Position numbers and translations under genes: made by a program | Source: Veillonella parvula | GTDB taxonomy: Bacteria > Bacillota > Negativicutes > Veillonellales > Veillonellaceae | Reading direction: 5' to 3' | Assembly: GCF_902810435.1 (NCBI RefSeq) | Contig: NZ_LR778174.1 | Location: 310,001-374,000, forward strand | Length of the DNA: 64,000 bases | Notes under the pieces: model-generated | What the model saw: only the letters and a program-made list of their open reading frames with translations | Databases searched by the model: none | What the model was told of the DNA's origin: nothing | Part shown: piece by piece, positions 35,611 through 44,198 of the stretch | How positions within the stretch are numbered: position 1 is the first letter of the stretch | How the letters are laid out: each line of letters begins with the position of its first letter

Positions 35611-36114
35611 ATGTCTACAAAATCTATTACAGGTACAGGTCTCTTGTTGGCCGTTGCCTTATTGGCGCAAAGCTTGCGCCTCATGTTTCCATTTATTCCA
35701 AACCAGGTGAGTATGTTCCTCATCGGTTCCATTACATCTGCTACATTTGTGCTTGCAACGTGGCGCTATGGTTGGAAGAATGGACTCGTCATCGCCTGGA
35801 TTGCTCCAGTAGTAGCGCATTTACAAGGTATGTTGCCGTTGCCACCATTTATTTTGATTACGGCTCTTGGTACGACTGCGTATGTATTCGTAGCTCATTG
35901 GTTACAACATAAACCAAAGGCATTGCTTATCATTGTGGCGGCTTTGGTAAAAGCTGGTGTACTTTTTGGAGGGTATTCCTTGTTTTTCTCTTTGTTCCAA
36001 TTTCCGCCAAAGATTGTAAATACCATGTTGTTTGTATCTAGTTGGCCACAATTGGTAACTTCATCATTAGGTATAATTTTGGCATTACTTATTACAAAAC
36101 GCACTAAATATTAG
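35611..36114 (+). CDS. Small membrane protein resembling an ECF transporter S component
   Basis: A 167-residue protein with about five to six hydrophobic segments and a short basic end (TKRTKY). Size, topology and the MLPLPPFILITALGTTAYV stretch recall substrate-binding S components of ECF vitamin transporters or the related tryptophan-transport-like family, but no diagnostic motif is seen. TAGGAGG precedes the ATG. It is 59 bp after the PACE gene, in line, and upstream of the sulfur amino acid block. Function is uncertain. Confidence 0.5.
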   Translation: MSTKSITGTGLLLAVALLAQSLRLMFPFIPNQVSMFLIGSITSATFVLATWRYGWKNGLVIAWIAPVVAHLQGMLPLPPFILITALGTTAYVFVAHWLQHKPKALLIIVAALVKAGVLFGGYSLFFSLFQFPPKIVNTMLFVSSWPQLVTSSLGIILALLITKRTKY

Positions 36115-36168
36115 GTGAACTTAACTTATAGTTATGACAACCCATTCAAAATATATATGACCTTTTAA

Positions 36169-36230
36169 GGGCACTCAAGACCTATGAGTGCCCATTTTTG
36201 TTGACCGTAATCATTGTCTACTTTTATAAT
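36169..36230 (+). promoter_or_regulatory. Terminator, then promoter of the methionine/cysteine block
   Basis: GGGCACTCA and TGAGTGCCC (36169-36193) followed by ATTTTTG end the upstream unit. Directly after it, TTGACC (36201-36206) and TATAAT (36225-36230), spaced by 18, form a strong promoter. The palindrome core TTGTATACAA (near 36238-36247) lies at the likely start site and may be an operator. Confidence 0.65.
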
Positions 36231-36266
36231 TAATATATTGTATACAAATATGAGGAGTTGATAGGA

Positions 36267-37400
36267 ATGAAATTTAATACAAAATGTGTTCACGGCAGTG
36301 GCAAACCAGATAGCACTGGTGCAATTTCCCCTGCAATCTATATGTCTAGTACATTTTCCCATCCAAAGTTGGGGGATACAACAGGTTATCAATATTCGCG
36401 CGAGTCTAATCCAACGCGCGACCGTTTGGAACAATTGATAGCTGGCCTTGAAGAAGGTACAGATGCATTGGCATTTTCCTCCGGTATGGCAGCTGTGGAC
36501 GCAGTATTCCATCTATTCTCCCCTGGGGATCATATCATCTTGGGTGATGACTTGTACGGTGGCTCTATCCGCATGTTCACGAATATTTACGAGCAAAATG
36601 GTATCGAGTTTACGTATGTAGGCACTTCTGATCTTGATGCGGTGAAAGCGGCTTTTAAACCGAATACAAAGGCTGTATATATTGAAACACCAACAAACCC
36701 TATGATGGAGATAACCGATATTCGTGCACTTTGTGCATTGGCTCACGAACGCAATGCGCTAGTAATCATCGACAATACCTTCTTGAGCCCATACTTCCAA
36801 AAACCATTGACCTTGGGTGCCGATATTGTTGTTCATAGTGGTACAAAATTCATCGGTGGTCATCATGATGTTATTTCTGGTTTTACTATTGTAAAAGATG
36901 AAGAAATCGCTGCAAAATTGCGTTTAATATATAAAACCGTAGGTGCATGTTTATCTGCTATGGATAGCTGGCTCGTCATTCGCGGTGTAAAAACATTGGC
37001 TCTACGCATGGAGCAACATCAAAAGAATGCCATTGCTCTTGCTAAATGGCTAAAAAAACAACCAAAAGTAACTAAAGTTTTGTTCCCAGGCCTTCCAGAA
37101 CATCCTGGTTATCAAATCAATAAAGCCCAAACAACAGGCTTTGGCGGCATGCTATCCTTTGAAGTAGATAGCGAAGAAACTGCTAAACAAGTATTAGAAG
37201 GTATTGAGCTTATTCAATTCGCTGAAAGCCTTGGTGGTACAGAATCCTTGTTGACATATCCCGTAACGCAAACACATCCAGATTTAAAACCGGAAGATGC
37301 AGAACGTAAAGGTATTACACGTCGTTTGTTGCGTTTATCTGTAGGGATTGAAGATACAGAAGACTTGATTGCAGACTTGGAACAAGCTTTTAATAAATAA
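36267..37400 (+). CDS. Trans-sulfuration enzyme (cystathionine gamma-synthase/lyase family)
   Basis: PLP-dependent Cys/Met metabolism enzyme of 377 residues. Features are YSRESNPTRDRLE, SSGMAAVDAV, ETPTNPMMEI, VIIDNTF (PLP Asp) and the Schiff-base lysine in HSGTKFIGGHHD near residue 196. It could act as cystathionine gamma-synthase (MetB), gamma-lyase (MccB) or beta-lyase; the sequence alone does not decide. I chose the ATG at 36267 after GAGGAG. A PatB/MalY enzyme follows 10 bp later, so together they could make or break cystathionine. Confidence 0.85.
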   Translation: MKFNTKCVHGSGKPDSTGAISPAIYMSSTFSHPKLGDTTGYQYSRESNPTRDRLEQLIAGLEEGTDALAFSSGMAAVDAVFHLFSPGDHIILGDDLYGGSIRMFTNIYEQNGIEFTYVGTSDLDAVKAAFKPNTKAVYIETPTNPMMEITDIRALCALAHERNALVIIDNTFLSPYFQKPLTLGADIVVHSGTKFIGGHHDVISGFTIVKDEEIAAKLRLIYKTVGACLSAMDSWLVIRGVKTLALRMEQHQKNAIALAKWLKKQPKVTKVLFPGLPEHPGYQINKAQTTGFGGMLSFEVDSEETAKQVLEGIELIQFAESLGGTESLLTYPVTQTHPDLKPEDAERKGITRRLLRLSVGIEDTEDLIADLEQAFNK

Positions 37401-37410
37401 AGGAGTTCCT

Positions 37411-38595
37411 ATGGGACAATATAATTTTGATCAAATTTTAGATAGAACGCACACGAAATCTTTAAAATATGATTTTGCTGTTAAGCGCGGTAAACCAGCT
37501 GATGTGTTGCCATTCTGGGTAGCGGATATGGATTTTGAAATTCCCCCTGAATTGAAGCAAATTTTATTGGACCGCGTAAACCATGGCGTATTTGGTTATA
37601 CCGAGTCTGATGATGAGTATTTCGATGTGTTGAAAAATTGGTTCGCCACACGTTTCAATTGGACTCCAGAACAAAAATGGCTCGTTAAAACGCCAGGTAT
37701 AGTATTTGCCTTGGCGATGGCGGTTCGAGCTTTCACCAAGGAAGGTGAGGGCGTGCTCATCAACCAACCAGTGTACTACCCATTTAGTATGGTTATTGAT
37801 GACAACAATCGGCATCTTATCAATGTGCCGCTCATCAAAGGCGAAGAGAGATATACTATCGACTTTGAAGGCATTGAGCGTGCAATCATTGAGGAGAATA
37901 TAACATTATTCCTCTTGTGTAACCCCCATAATCCAGTAGGGCGCGTGTGGACTGAAGACGAGTTAAAACGCCTCGGCGATATTTGTATTAAACACAATGT
38001 GCTCATCGTGAGCGATGAAATTCATGCGGATTTTGTATGGAAAGGGCATACGCACAAGGTATTTGCTGACCTTGGTGAAAGTTATGCAGAACACTGTGTT
38101 GTATGTACAGCGCCTAGTAAGACTTTTAACATTGCAGGCTTACAAGTAAGTAATATTTTCATTCCTAATGATTCCTTACGCCGCCGTTTCATCAAAGAAA
38201 TCGACCGTGCTGGTTATAGCCAATTGAACACGATGGGGATTGTGGGCTGTGAAGGGGCCTACAAAGTAGGGGCTCCTTGGCTTGATGAATTGAAAGAATA
38301 TATTCAAGATAATATTCAATTCACCATCGACTATATAGCAAAATATATGCCAAAGATTCATGTATATCGCCCGGAAGGGACATATCTCATGTGGTTAGAT
38401 TGTTCTCAATTGCCTCTGAGCCCTAAAGAGCGAGATGAATGGATCGTTAATGATGCCAAGCTATGGCTCGATACGGGTTCTATGTTTGGCATCGATGGGG
38501 AGGACTTTGAACGCATTAATGTTGCTTGTCCTCGTAAAATATTAGAAGAAGGGCTCGAATCTTGGCGCCGTGCCTATGAGGCTAAGGGCTTTTAA
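37411..38595 (+). CDS. MalY/PatB-family cystathionine beta-lyase or aminotransferase
   Basis: Fold-type I PLP enzyme of 394 residues. PatB/MalY features are FWVADMDFEIPPE near residue 32, NQPVYYPF, CNPHNPVGRVW near 172, SDEIHADFVW and the lysine in APSKTFNIAGLQ near 239. Characterised members cleave cystathionine or cysteine S-conjugates to a thiol, pyruvate and ammonia. I chose the ATG at 37411, preceded by AAAGGAG. It lies within the methionine block, 10 bp after the trans-sulfuration gene and 43 bp before metA. Confidence 0.87.
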   Translation: MGQYNFDQILDRTHTKSLKYDFAVKRGKPADVLPFWVADMDFEIPPELKQILLDRVNHGVFGYTESDDEYFDVLKNWFATRFNWTPEQKWLVKTPGIVFALAMAVRAFTKEGEGVLINQPVYYPFSMVIDDNNRHLINVPLIKGEERYTIDFEGIERAIIEENITLFLLCNPHNPVGRVWTEDELKRLGDICIKHNVLIVSDEIHADFVWKGHTHKVFADLGESYAEHCVVCTAPSKTFNIAGLQVSNIFIPNDSLRRRFIKEIDRAGYSQLNTMGIVGCEGAYKVGAPWLDELKEYIQDNIQFTIDYIAKYMPKIHVYRPEGTYLMWLDCSQLPLSPKERDEWIVNDAKLWLDTGSMFGIDGEDFERINVACPRKILEEGLESWRRAYEAKGF

Positions 38596-38638
38596 TTAGA
38601 TTAGGTTATCAAATTGTAGAATATGTAGAGGTGACATT

Positions 38639-39598
38639 ATGCCTATTAAAGTAATAAAAAATTTACCGGCCATAACGAAATTAGCTCAAGAGAATATTTT
38701 CGTTATGGATACTGAGCGGGCGGAAAATCAACAAATCCGACCTTTGCAAATTTTGCTTGTCAATTTGATGCCTACTAAAGAAGTGACGGAAACTCAAATC
38801 TTGCGTGCTCTCAGTAATAGCCCATTGCAAGTTAATTTAACATTATTACACACCGCATCTCGTAAGGCTAAAAATACAGATGAACAATATTTAGAAACCT
38901 TCTATCGCACTTTTGATGAGGTAAAAGACCAGTTCTTTGATGGTATGATTATTACCGGTGCTCCTGTAGAGTTAATGCCTTTTGAAGAGGTAGACTATTG
39001 GTCTGAACTCGTAGAAATCATGAACTGGGGCGAAGAACATGTATATTCGACCTTCTATATATGTTGGGGAGCTCAAGCTGGTTTGTATCATCACTTTGGT
39101 ATTAACAAATCTATTATGGACGAGAAATTATTCGGTGTTTACGAACACGATATTTATAATGATCGACCAGTGCTCATGCGTGGATTCGATGAAAAGTTTT
39201 GGATGCCACACTCTCGTCACACTACAGTTTCTTTGCAACAAATTAAGGAAAATCGTGACTTGGAACTTTTGGCTGGGTCTGAACCAACAGGTGCTGCTAT
39301 CGTTCGTAGCTTAGATAATAAACATATCTTTGTATTTGGTCATGCCGAATACGATTGGGACACACTTAACCGTGAGTACGTGCGGGATATCAAAAAAGGT
39401 ATGGATATTGCGGTTCCTGAAAACTACTTCCCAGATAATGATCCGAAACAACGTCCCATCGTGCGCTGGCGCTCTGTAAGTACACTATTATTTACAAACT
39501 GGTTGAACTACTATGTATACCAAGAAACACCGTACATCATTGAACAAATCCAAAAAATGAAATTTGAACGGGATAAAAATTTAGGCGCTTACATCTAA
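38639..39598 (+). CDS. metA: Homoserine O-acetyltransferase (MetA type)
   Basis: Acylates homoserine, the first committed step of methionine synthesis. The 319-residue protein keeps the E. coli numbering: nucleophile Cys142 in CWGAQAG, and His235 and Glu237 in GHAEYD. Residue 111 is Glu (TGAPVE); in characterised MetA proteins Glu111 selects acetyl-CoA and Gly111 succinyl-CoA, so this should be an acetyltransferase despite the usual succinyltransferase label. That fits the O-acetylhomoserine sulfhydrylase encoded downstream. GAGGTGAC precedes the ATG. Confidence 0.92.
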   Translation: MPIKVIKNLPAITKLAQENIFVMDTERAENQQIRPLQILLVNLMPTKEVTETQILRALSNSPLQVNLTLLHTASRKAKNTDEQYLETFYRTFDEVKDQFFDGMIITGAPVELMPFEEVDYWSELVEIMNWGEEHVYSTFYICWGAQAGLYHHFGINKSIMDEKLFGVYEHDIYNDRPVLMRGFDEKFWMPHSRHTTVSLQQIKENRDLELLAGSEPTGAAIVRSLDNKHIFVFGHAEYDWDTLNREYVRDIKKGMDIAVPENYFPDNDPKQRPIVRWRSVSTLLFTNWLNYYVYQETPYIIEQIQKMKFERDKNLGAYI

Positions 39599-39638
39599 AT
39601 GTAAGTACTTATTTCTAATCTATTGATAGTACTATGTA

Positions 39639-39703
39639 CCCCTAATTACTTCTAACATCTCTCAAGGGAGCTAGTTCTTTGGAAGTAATTAGGGGATTTT
39701 ATT
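39639..39703 (+). terminator. Terminator hairpin after metA
   Basis: CCCCTAATTACTTC (39639-39652) and GAAGTAATTAGGGG (39682-39695) pair perfectly, followed by ATTTTATTT. The 29-base loop is unusually long for a terminator. Confidence 0.65.
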
Positions 39704-39805
39704 TCTCATAAATGACTTAGTTCGCTTTAGCGGTTTTGGTAAAAGCTTTTATCCTCCTTTGTCCACCATAGTTTAAAGTTATGGAGAAAAGAATATAAAA
39801 AATAG

Positions 39806-39834
39806 TAGACATATTTTTTAAAACATAGTACTAT
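39806..39834 (+). promoter_or_regulatory. Putative metY promoter
   Basis: TAGACA (39806-39811), 17 bases, TACTAT (39829-39834). It gives metY its own transcript apart from the metA operon. Confidence 0.5.
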
Positions 39835-39887
39835 ACTAGGCATAAAGAACGAACTTAAAATATAGTTAATATAAAGGAGTTATTATA

Positions 39888-41159
39888 ATGAGTAAACAAT
39901 ACAGATTTGAAACATTACAATTACATGCTGGTCATACGGTGGATCCAACAGGTTCTCGTGCAGTACCGATTTATCAAACTACATCTTTCGTATTTAAAGA
40001 TGCTGAGGAAGCCGCAGGTCGTTTTGCATTGACTAATCCTGGTGGTATTTACTCTCGCCTTGGCAATCCTACTACAGATGTATTAGATGCTCGAGTGGCA
40101 GAACTTGAAGGCGGTGCTGCTGGTATTGCAGTAGCATCTGGTTCTGCAGCGGTTACGTACTCTATTTTAAATGTAGCAGATGCTGGTGATAATATTGTTG
40201 CTGCATCCACATTGTATGGTGGTACTTATAATTTGTTTACTGCTACATTGCCTCGCTTGGGGATTCAAACTAAATTCGTAAATCCGGATCATTTGGAAGA
40301 ATTTGAAGCAGCTATCGATGAAAAGACTAAAGCCGTTTATATCGAATCTATTGGTAACCCTGGTATTAATCTTATCGATGTACAAGCTATAGCTGATATT
40401 GCACATAAGCACAATATCATCTTGATCGTAGATAACACATTTGCATCTCCATACTTATTCCGTCCATTAGAACATGGTGCTGACGTAGTTGTACACTCTG
40501 CTACTAAATACCTTGGTGGTCACGGTACAACATTGGCTGGCGTAGTTGTAGAATCTGGTAAATTCGACTATAAAGGTTCTGGTAAATACCCTGGCTTCTC
40601 CGAAGGTGACGAACACTACAATGGTTTAGTATTTGGTGATTTGCCAATCCCATTCACTGTAAAAATTCGTGCTCAATTACTTCGCGATACTGGTGCATGC
40701 ATTACTCCACTTGCAGCATGGCAAATATTGCAAGGTATTGAAACATTGTCCTTGCGCGTAGAACGTCACGTAGAAAATGCTCGTAAAGTAGTAGATTTCT
40801 TGAGCAAACATCCTAAAGTAGCATGGGTAAGCTATCCAGAATTAGAAGACAGCAAATACAAAGCATTAGCTGATAAATACTTCCCTAAAGGTGTTGGTGC
40901 AGTATTCACATTCGGTGTAAAAGGTGGTAAAGAAGCAGGTATTAAACTTGTTGACTCCTTGGAAATCTTCTCCAACCTTGCCAATGTAGCAGATGCTAAA
41001 TCTCTTGTTATCCATCCTGCATCCACAACACATGCACAACTTAACGAAGAACAACAAAAATCTGCTGGCGTAACACCAGATATGATCCGTGTATCCATCG
41101 GCCTTGAAAATATCGATGATATCATCGAAGACTTGGCACAAGCTTTAGATAAAGCATAA
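39888..41159 (+). CDS. metY: O-acetylhomoserine sulfhydrylase
   Basis: PLP enzyme joining O-acetylhomoserine and sulfide to give homocysteine. The 423-residue protein is longer than the trans-sulfuration enzyme at 36267, as usual for MetY. It has the MetY start [31 protein letters not shown] [21 protein letters not shown], and the Schiff-base lysine in [11 protein letters not shown] near residue 206. The long insert with [15 protein letters not shown] is also typical. AAAGGAG precedes the ATG. With the acetyl-type MetA it forms the direct sulfhydrylation route. Confidence 0.93.
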   Translation: MSKQYRFETLQLHAGHTVDPTGSRAVPIYQTTSFVFKDAEEAAGRFALTNPGGIYSRLGNPTTDVLDARVAELEGGAAGIAVASGSAAVTYSILNVADAGDNIVAASTLYGGTYNLFTATLPRLGIQTKFVNPDHLEEFEAAIDEKTKAVYIESIGNPGINLIDVQAIADIAHKHNIILIVDNTFASPYLFRPLEHGADVVVHSATKYLGGHGTTLAGVVVESGKFDYKGSGKYPGFSEGDEHYNGLVFGDLPIPFTVKIRAQLLRDTGACITPLAAWQILQGIETLSLRVERHVENARKVVDFLSKHPKVAWVSYPELEDSKYKALADKYFPKGVGAVFTFGVKGGKEAGIKLVDSLEIFSNLANVADAKSLVIHPASTTHAQLNEEQQKSAGVTPDMIRVSIGLENIDDIIEDLAQALDKA

Positions 41160-41280
41160 TTTTCGTACCTCTTGTTTGGAAAACTATAGATCAAACCTTC
41201 AAAACTTACAAATGACATCCTTAAGCTGAATTTTGCTTAAGAAATAGAACACATAACTATCAAACCTATAAAACTTATGC

Positions 41281-41308
41281 AAAAGGCCTCCCACTGGGAG
41301 GCTTTTTT
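41281..41308 (+). terminator. Terminator after metY
   Basis: AAAAGGCCTCCC, loop ACT, GGGAGGCTTTTTT: canonical, with a perfect GC-rich stem. Confidence 0.85.
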
Positions 41309-41381
41309 GTTATTAGTGTGTGTTGTCTTTATAAGAATGAAATGTTGTGTAGGTGTAATACAACCTTGATAGAATGGGCAT

Positions 41382-41640
41382 AAAAAGACCTTGGATTTAA
41401 TGATCCAAGGCCTTTAAGGGAGTATAGTGTGTGTAACGTTTGGTCTGTGGTGTGTGAGCACAGACCGTTTTCCTATTGTGTGAGATAGGATTTAGGGAGT
41501 CCGTGGTTAGTGTTACGGACTCTCTGAGAGTGTGTTAGAGAGTGTATCCAAAGGATACAGTGTGTATAGTATGTGTGTTATATGTGTAGTGTGTCATCTA
41601 AGTGGGTTAGGATAGGGTTTCACTTGATGAAATGAAAATC
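41382..41640 (-). ncRNA. Multi-hairpin CA-rich 3' region of the PepSY gene
   Basis: Read on the minus strand after the PepSY stop codon, this about 250-base tail has a run of hairpins. Arms on the plus strand are TGTATCC/GGATACA (41543-41559), GAGTCCGT/ACGGACTC (41497-41522), TCCTAT/ATAGGA (41471-41490) and GGTCTGTG/CACAGACC (41442-41466). CA-rich linkers and loops separate them. A terminator, CCTTGGAT/ATCCAAGG with a T-tail (41382-41410), ends it. The PepSY gene at 13996 is followed by a comparable CA-rich structured tail. It may be a stabilising 3' UTR or a source of small RNA. Confidence 0.45.
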
Positions 41641-42228
41641 TTAGTATTTTGTGTTTTTAACTTTAGCGCTAATAACTTTGCCGGATGTAGCGTCTACTTT
41701 AACTTCAGCATTTTTACCGCCGCCAGTTGTCATATCAAATTCATATACAACTCTGCCGTTTTCACGTTCAACAGTCCAATCCATAGTTTGGAAATCAGAA
41801 CCAACTTTTTCCATAGCTTTTGTTTCAGCTACTTCAGGAATGATGATGTTTTGAACGTTAATTGTTTTAGAAGCTTTGGAGTAACCTTTTACTTCTTTAC
41901 CAACGATTTGACCAGATGCTTCGTCTACTTTAAGCTCTACTTCACGGTTGCCATAATAACCTTCTACTTCATAGTAAGGATTATGTTTTGCATCATAGGA
42001 AATAGATTTTACAGTAGCGCCAGGGAATTGTTGTTGGAATACTGTAACAGCGCCCATATAGTCAACAGAATAGTTAGCTTGTGCGGATGGAGCAACGCTA
42101 CCAACACCATTCCAGTTGCTATGGTTGTTGTAACCATGGTTGCTAGCTGCACCAACTACACCTGCTAATAATACTGTACTAACGCCAAATGCACATAGTA
42201 CTTTGGATACTTTCTTAACATTTTTCAT
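41641..42228 (-). CDS. Secreted protein with two PepSY domains
   Basis: The 195-residue protein has a signal peptide (MKNVKKVSKVLCAFGVSTVL, cleavage near VGA at about 30). PepSY-like unit 1 contains ISYDAKHNPYYEVEGYYGNR with ELKVDEASGQIV; unit 2 contains WTVERENGRVVYEFDM and EVKVDATSGKVISAKVK. It differs from the proteins at 12917 and 13996 but has the same build. I chose the ATG at 42228, preceded by GGAGGC; the codon at 42234 is TTG. A dyad (42283-42306) and TTGTGAAAG (42278) lie upstream. Likely periplasmic or cell-surface; role unknown. Confidence 0.78.
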   Translation of the reverse strand: MKNVKKVSKVLCAFGVSTVLLAGVVGAASNHGYNNHSNWNGVGSVAPSAQANYSVDYMGAVTVFQQQFPGATVKSISYDAKHNPYYEVEGYYGNREVELKVDEASGQIVGKEVKGYSKASKTINVQNIIIPEVAETKAMEKVGSDFQTMDWTVERENGRVVYEFDMTTGGGKNAEVKVDATSGKVISAKVKNTKY

Positions 42229-42282
42229 AAGCAATGCCTCCTGATACCAAATTATAATTTTCGTTTAGTTACGATTTTGTGA

Positions 42283-42306
42283 AAGTAGATTTTACTCAAT
42301 CTACTT
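42283..42306. promoter_or_regulatory. Dyad upstream of the PepSY gene
   Basis: AAGTAGATT, six bases, AATCTACTT: perfect 9-bp arms, 55-78 bases before the PepSY start. It overlaps the right end of a TTGTGAAAG element and is an operator candidate. Confidence 0.4.
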
Positions 42307-42468
42307 ATGTATAATTTAATCTTGTTGTATGAAAATAAGGTGAAATTAGATGGTTTTTGTATGAAGATGAGTATATCTTTTAGTTATTATGAACTATTGA
42401 TAATAACTATTAGCTATAGTCAAAATTAAAAAGTACTAAAAACATAGTATATATAGTATTAGACTATA

Positions 42469-42524
42469 TAGTAAACTAAAAGTCAACCATTATAGTTGAC
42501 AATTAAAAATACAAGTGCTTTAAT
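42469..42524 (+). promoter_or_regulatory. BirA-type operator overlapping the bioY promoter
   Basis: Half-sites TAGTAAACT (42469-42477) and AGTTGACAA (42494-42502), 16 bases apart, resemble the operator before bioD. The right half covers the promoter -35 TTGACA (42496-42501); 17 bases on is TTTAAT (42519-42524). Binding there should block transcription of bioY. Confidence 0.6.
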
Positions 42525-42622
42525 TTAGATAGTTAGTAGTTTGTTTCCGTGTTATCTTGGACTTTTATTCTCCATTGATAGCACAAATTCCTGCTTAGGT
42601 CTGTTATGAATGGAGGTATACC

Positions 42623-43189
42623 ATGAGCTCTACTGTATCAAAACAAACTCGCATTACCACCCGTCAGTTAACGATGACAGCACTCTTTGTGGCGCTAATC
42701 GCGGTTGGTGCTTTCATACGGGTCCCATTACCGAATTGTCCGTTTACATTGCAAATCTTATTTACTACATTAGCGGGCATTGTTTTAGGTAGTCGTTTAG
42801 GTGCCGCTAGTGTTGGCATTTATATTGTACTAGGCCTTGTTGGGGTTCCTATTTTTACATCTGGCGGTGGTCCTAGTTATATTTTGCAACCTACCTTTGG
42901 TTATTTAATTGGTTTTATGGTTGGTGCGTATGCAGTAGGACGCATTGCAGAGACAATGGATACACTATCGTTTAAACGTTTGCTAGCCGGATCCATATTA
43001 AATCTATTTATTGTATATGGTCTTGGCATGGTGTACCTATACTTTATTATGAATCTGTATTTAGGTAAGCCGATTGGTGTGGAAGCTGTCATTATTACTT
43101 GCTTCCTAATCCCAGTTGGCCCAGATATTTTCTTGTGCGCTGTAGCAGCATCTCTCGGCAAGAGAATTATTAAAGAATTACAGCACTAA
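42623..43189 (+). CDS. bioY: Biotin transporter BioY (ECF S component)
   Basis: Membrane protein of 188 residues and about six spans that binds biotin and works alone or with the ECF module (EcfA, EcfT). Features are TMTALFVALIAVGAFIRVPL and PFTLQILFTTLAGIVLGSRLG near the N-terminus, and the SGGGPSYILQPTFGYLIGF block near residue 84. All are characteristic of BioY. TGGAGGT precedes the ATG. It lies behind a BirA-type operator. No ECF ATPase or EcfT gene is in the window. Confidence 0.93.
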   Translation: MSSTVSKQTRITTRQLTMTALFVALIAVGAFIRVPLPNCPFTLQILFTTLAGIVLGSRLGAASVGIYIVLGLVGVPIFTSGGGPSYILQPTFGYLIGFMVGAYAVGRIAETMDTLSFKRLLAGSILNLFIVYGLGMVYLYFIMNLYLGKPIGVEAVIITCFLIPVGPDIFLCAVAASLGKRIIKELQH

Positions 43190-43200
43190 TAGGACGTTTT

Positions 43201-43260
43201 AATAACTATTATAATTAGAATAACTAGAATAACTAGAATAACTATTATAACTATTATAAG
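43201..43260. repeat. Short AT-rich tandem repeats after bioY
   Basis: Three copies of a 9-bp unit (TAGAATAAC and near copies) flanked by ACTATTATA units. The words AACTAG and AACTAT are shared with the array upstream of zur. No coding potential. Confidence 0.5.
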
Positions 43261-43338
43261 GCGTCAATCTGTTGTAGATTCATATAGACATTGAATTATG
43301 AAATATACGTTATTTTATTTAACAGAATCATTCCTATT

Positions 43339-43366
43339 AAAAACGAGGCGTTAAGCCTCGTTTTTT
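43339..43366. terminator. Bidirectional terminator
   Basis: AAAACGAGGC, loop GTTAA, GCCTCGTTTTTT, between the converging bioY and TIGR03943 genes. Confidence 0.8.
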
Positions 43367-43375
43367 ATGTAATTC

Positions 43376-44140
43376 TTAAGGGTATACATAGCCTAAAATA
43401 GGTTCTGCAGATTTGATTTTTGTAATCTCTACATATGGTTGTTTACGACCGTGGAAGTCTCGGGTAGAAACCTTTCCTTCAATCGATACCCATTGTTCAT
43501 TTTGTAAGCTATCACCATCTGTTTTATAGGCTGTCATGCCAATAGGGGCAACGTCAGCAATACAACAAGCCATAGCCATACGAGAAATAGTAAATTCGTT
43601 AGATTTTAATGTATTATCTTCGCGGTTCACATAGCCTGTCATATAAACTGTGTAGTCTTTATATTGATCAGCATTAGATCCAACTTTTACAATGGTTTGA
43701 TAGAAATTGTCTGAGTTCAAAACGATTTCTTTTTTGTCCTTGGAAATTCCTGGCTCTTTGCTTTCACTGTTAACAGTGACAACCTCTCCAATAGCATCGT
43801 TTGTAAAGTCAAAATTGTTAGTATCATCGTTTACACGAGTGGCACCATGAACGCCTGTTGAGGGTACAAGAACGGGAGGAACGATGAGCAACATAATAGG
43901 AATAATAATCGGAACGATAGATTTCCAGTTATGCTTGTAGTATTTTGACGGTGCCCAAATAATCGTCGCTAGACCACCTAAAATAAGGGCAACGCCACTA
44001 ATACCTAGTAAAAGTTCATAACGCGGTGCAATATAGTTCAAATAACGACCTGTCACAATGAGGTAAATACAACAGATACCTAAGATGAGATACAATAGAC
44101 CTTTCACGATAGAAAAGCGATCTTTCAGTCCTAATGTCAT
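43376..44140 (-). CDS. TIGR03943/DUF1980-family putative permease subunit
   Basis: The 254-residue protein has three to four hydrophobic segments in the first 100 residues, then a soluble domain. Near its end is RMAMACCIADVAPIGM, the family's conserved double-Cys motif. The family (B. subtilis YcgQ) is usually encoded beside a DUF318/UPF0718 permease (YcgR), as here. AAGGAGATG precedes the ATG. It is last of three metal-linked genes. Biochemical function is not established; metal handling is inferred from the COG0523 neighbour. Confidence 0.78.
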   Translation of the reverse strand: MTLGLKDRFSIVKGLLYLILGICCIYLIVTGRYLNYIAPRYELLLGISGVALILGGLATIIWAPSKYYKHNWKSIVPIIIPIMLLIVPPVLVPSTGVHGATRVNDDTNNFDFTNDAIGEVVTVNSESKEPGISKDKKEIVLNSDNFYQTIVKVGSNADQYKDYTVYMTGYVNREDNTLKSNEFTISRMAMACCIADVAPIGMTAYKTDGDSLQNEQWVSIEGKVSTRDFHGRKQPYVEITKIKSAEPILGYVYP

Positions 44141-44198
44141 GAAATCATCTCCTTTTAATTAATTAAGAACTGAGATAATGATTATAAAAATTTGTAAA

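Noticed and set aside
43201..43260. CRISPR-like short repeats
   Set aside because: Units of 9-10 bp without spacers and no cas genes; simple AT-rich tandem repeats.
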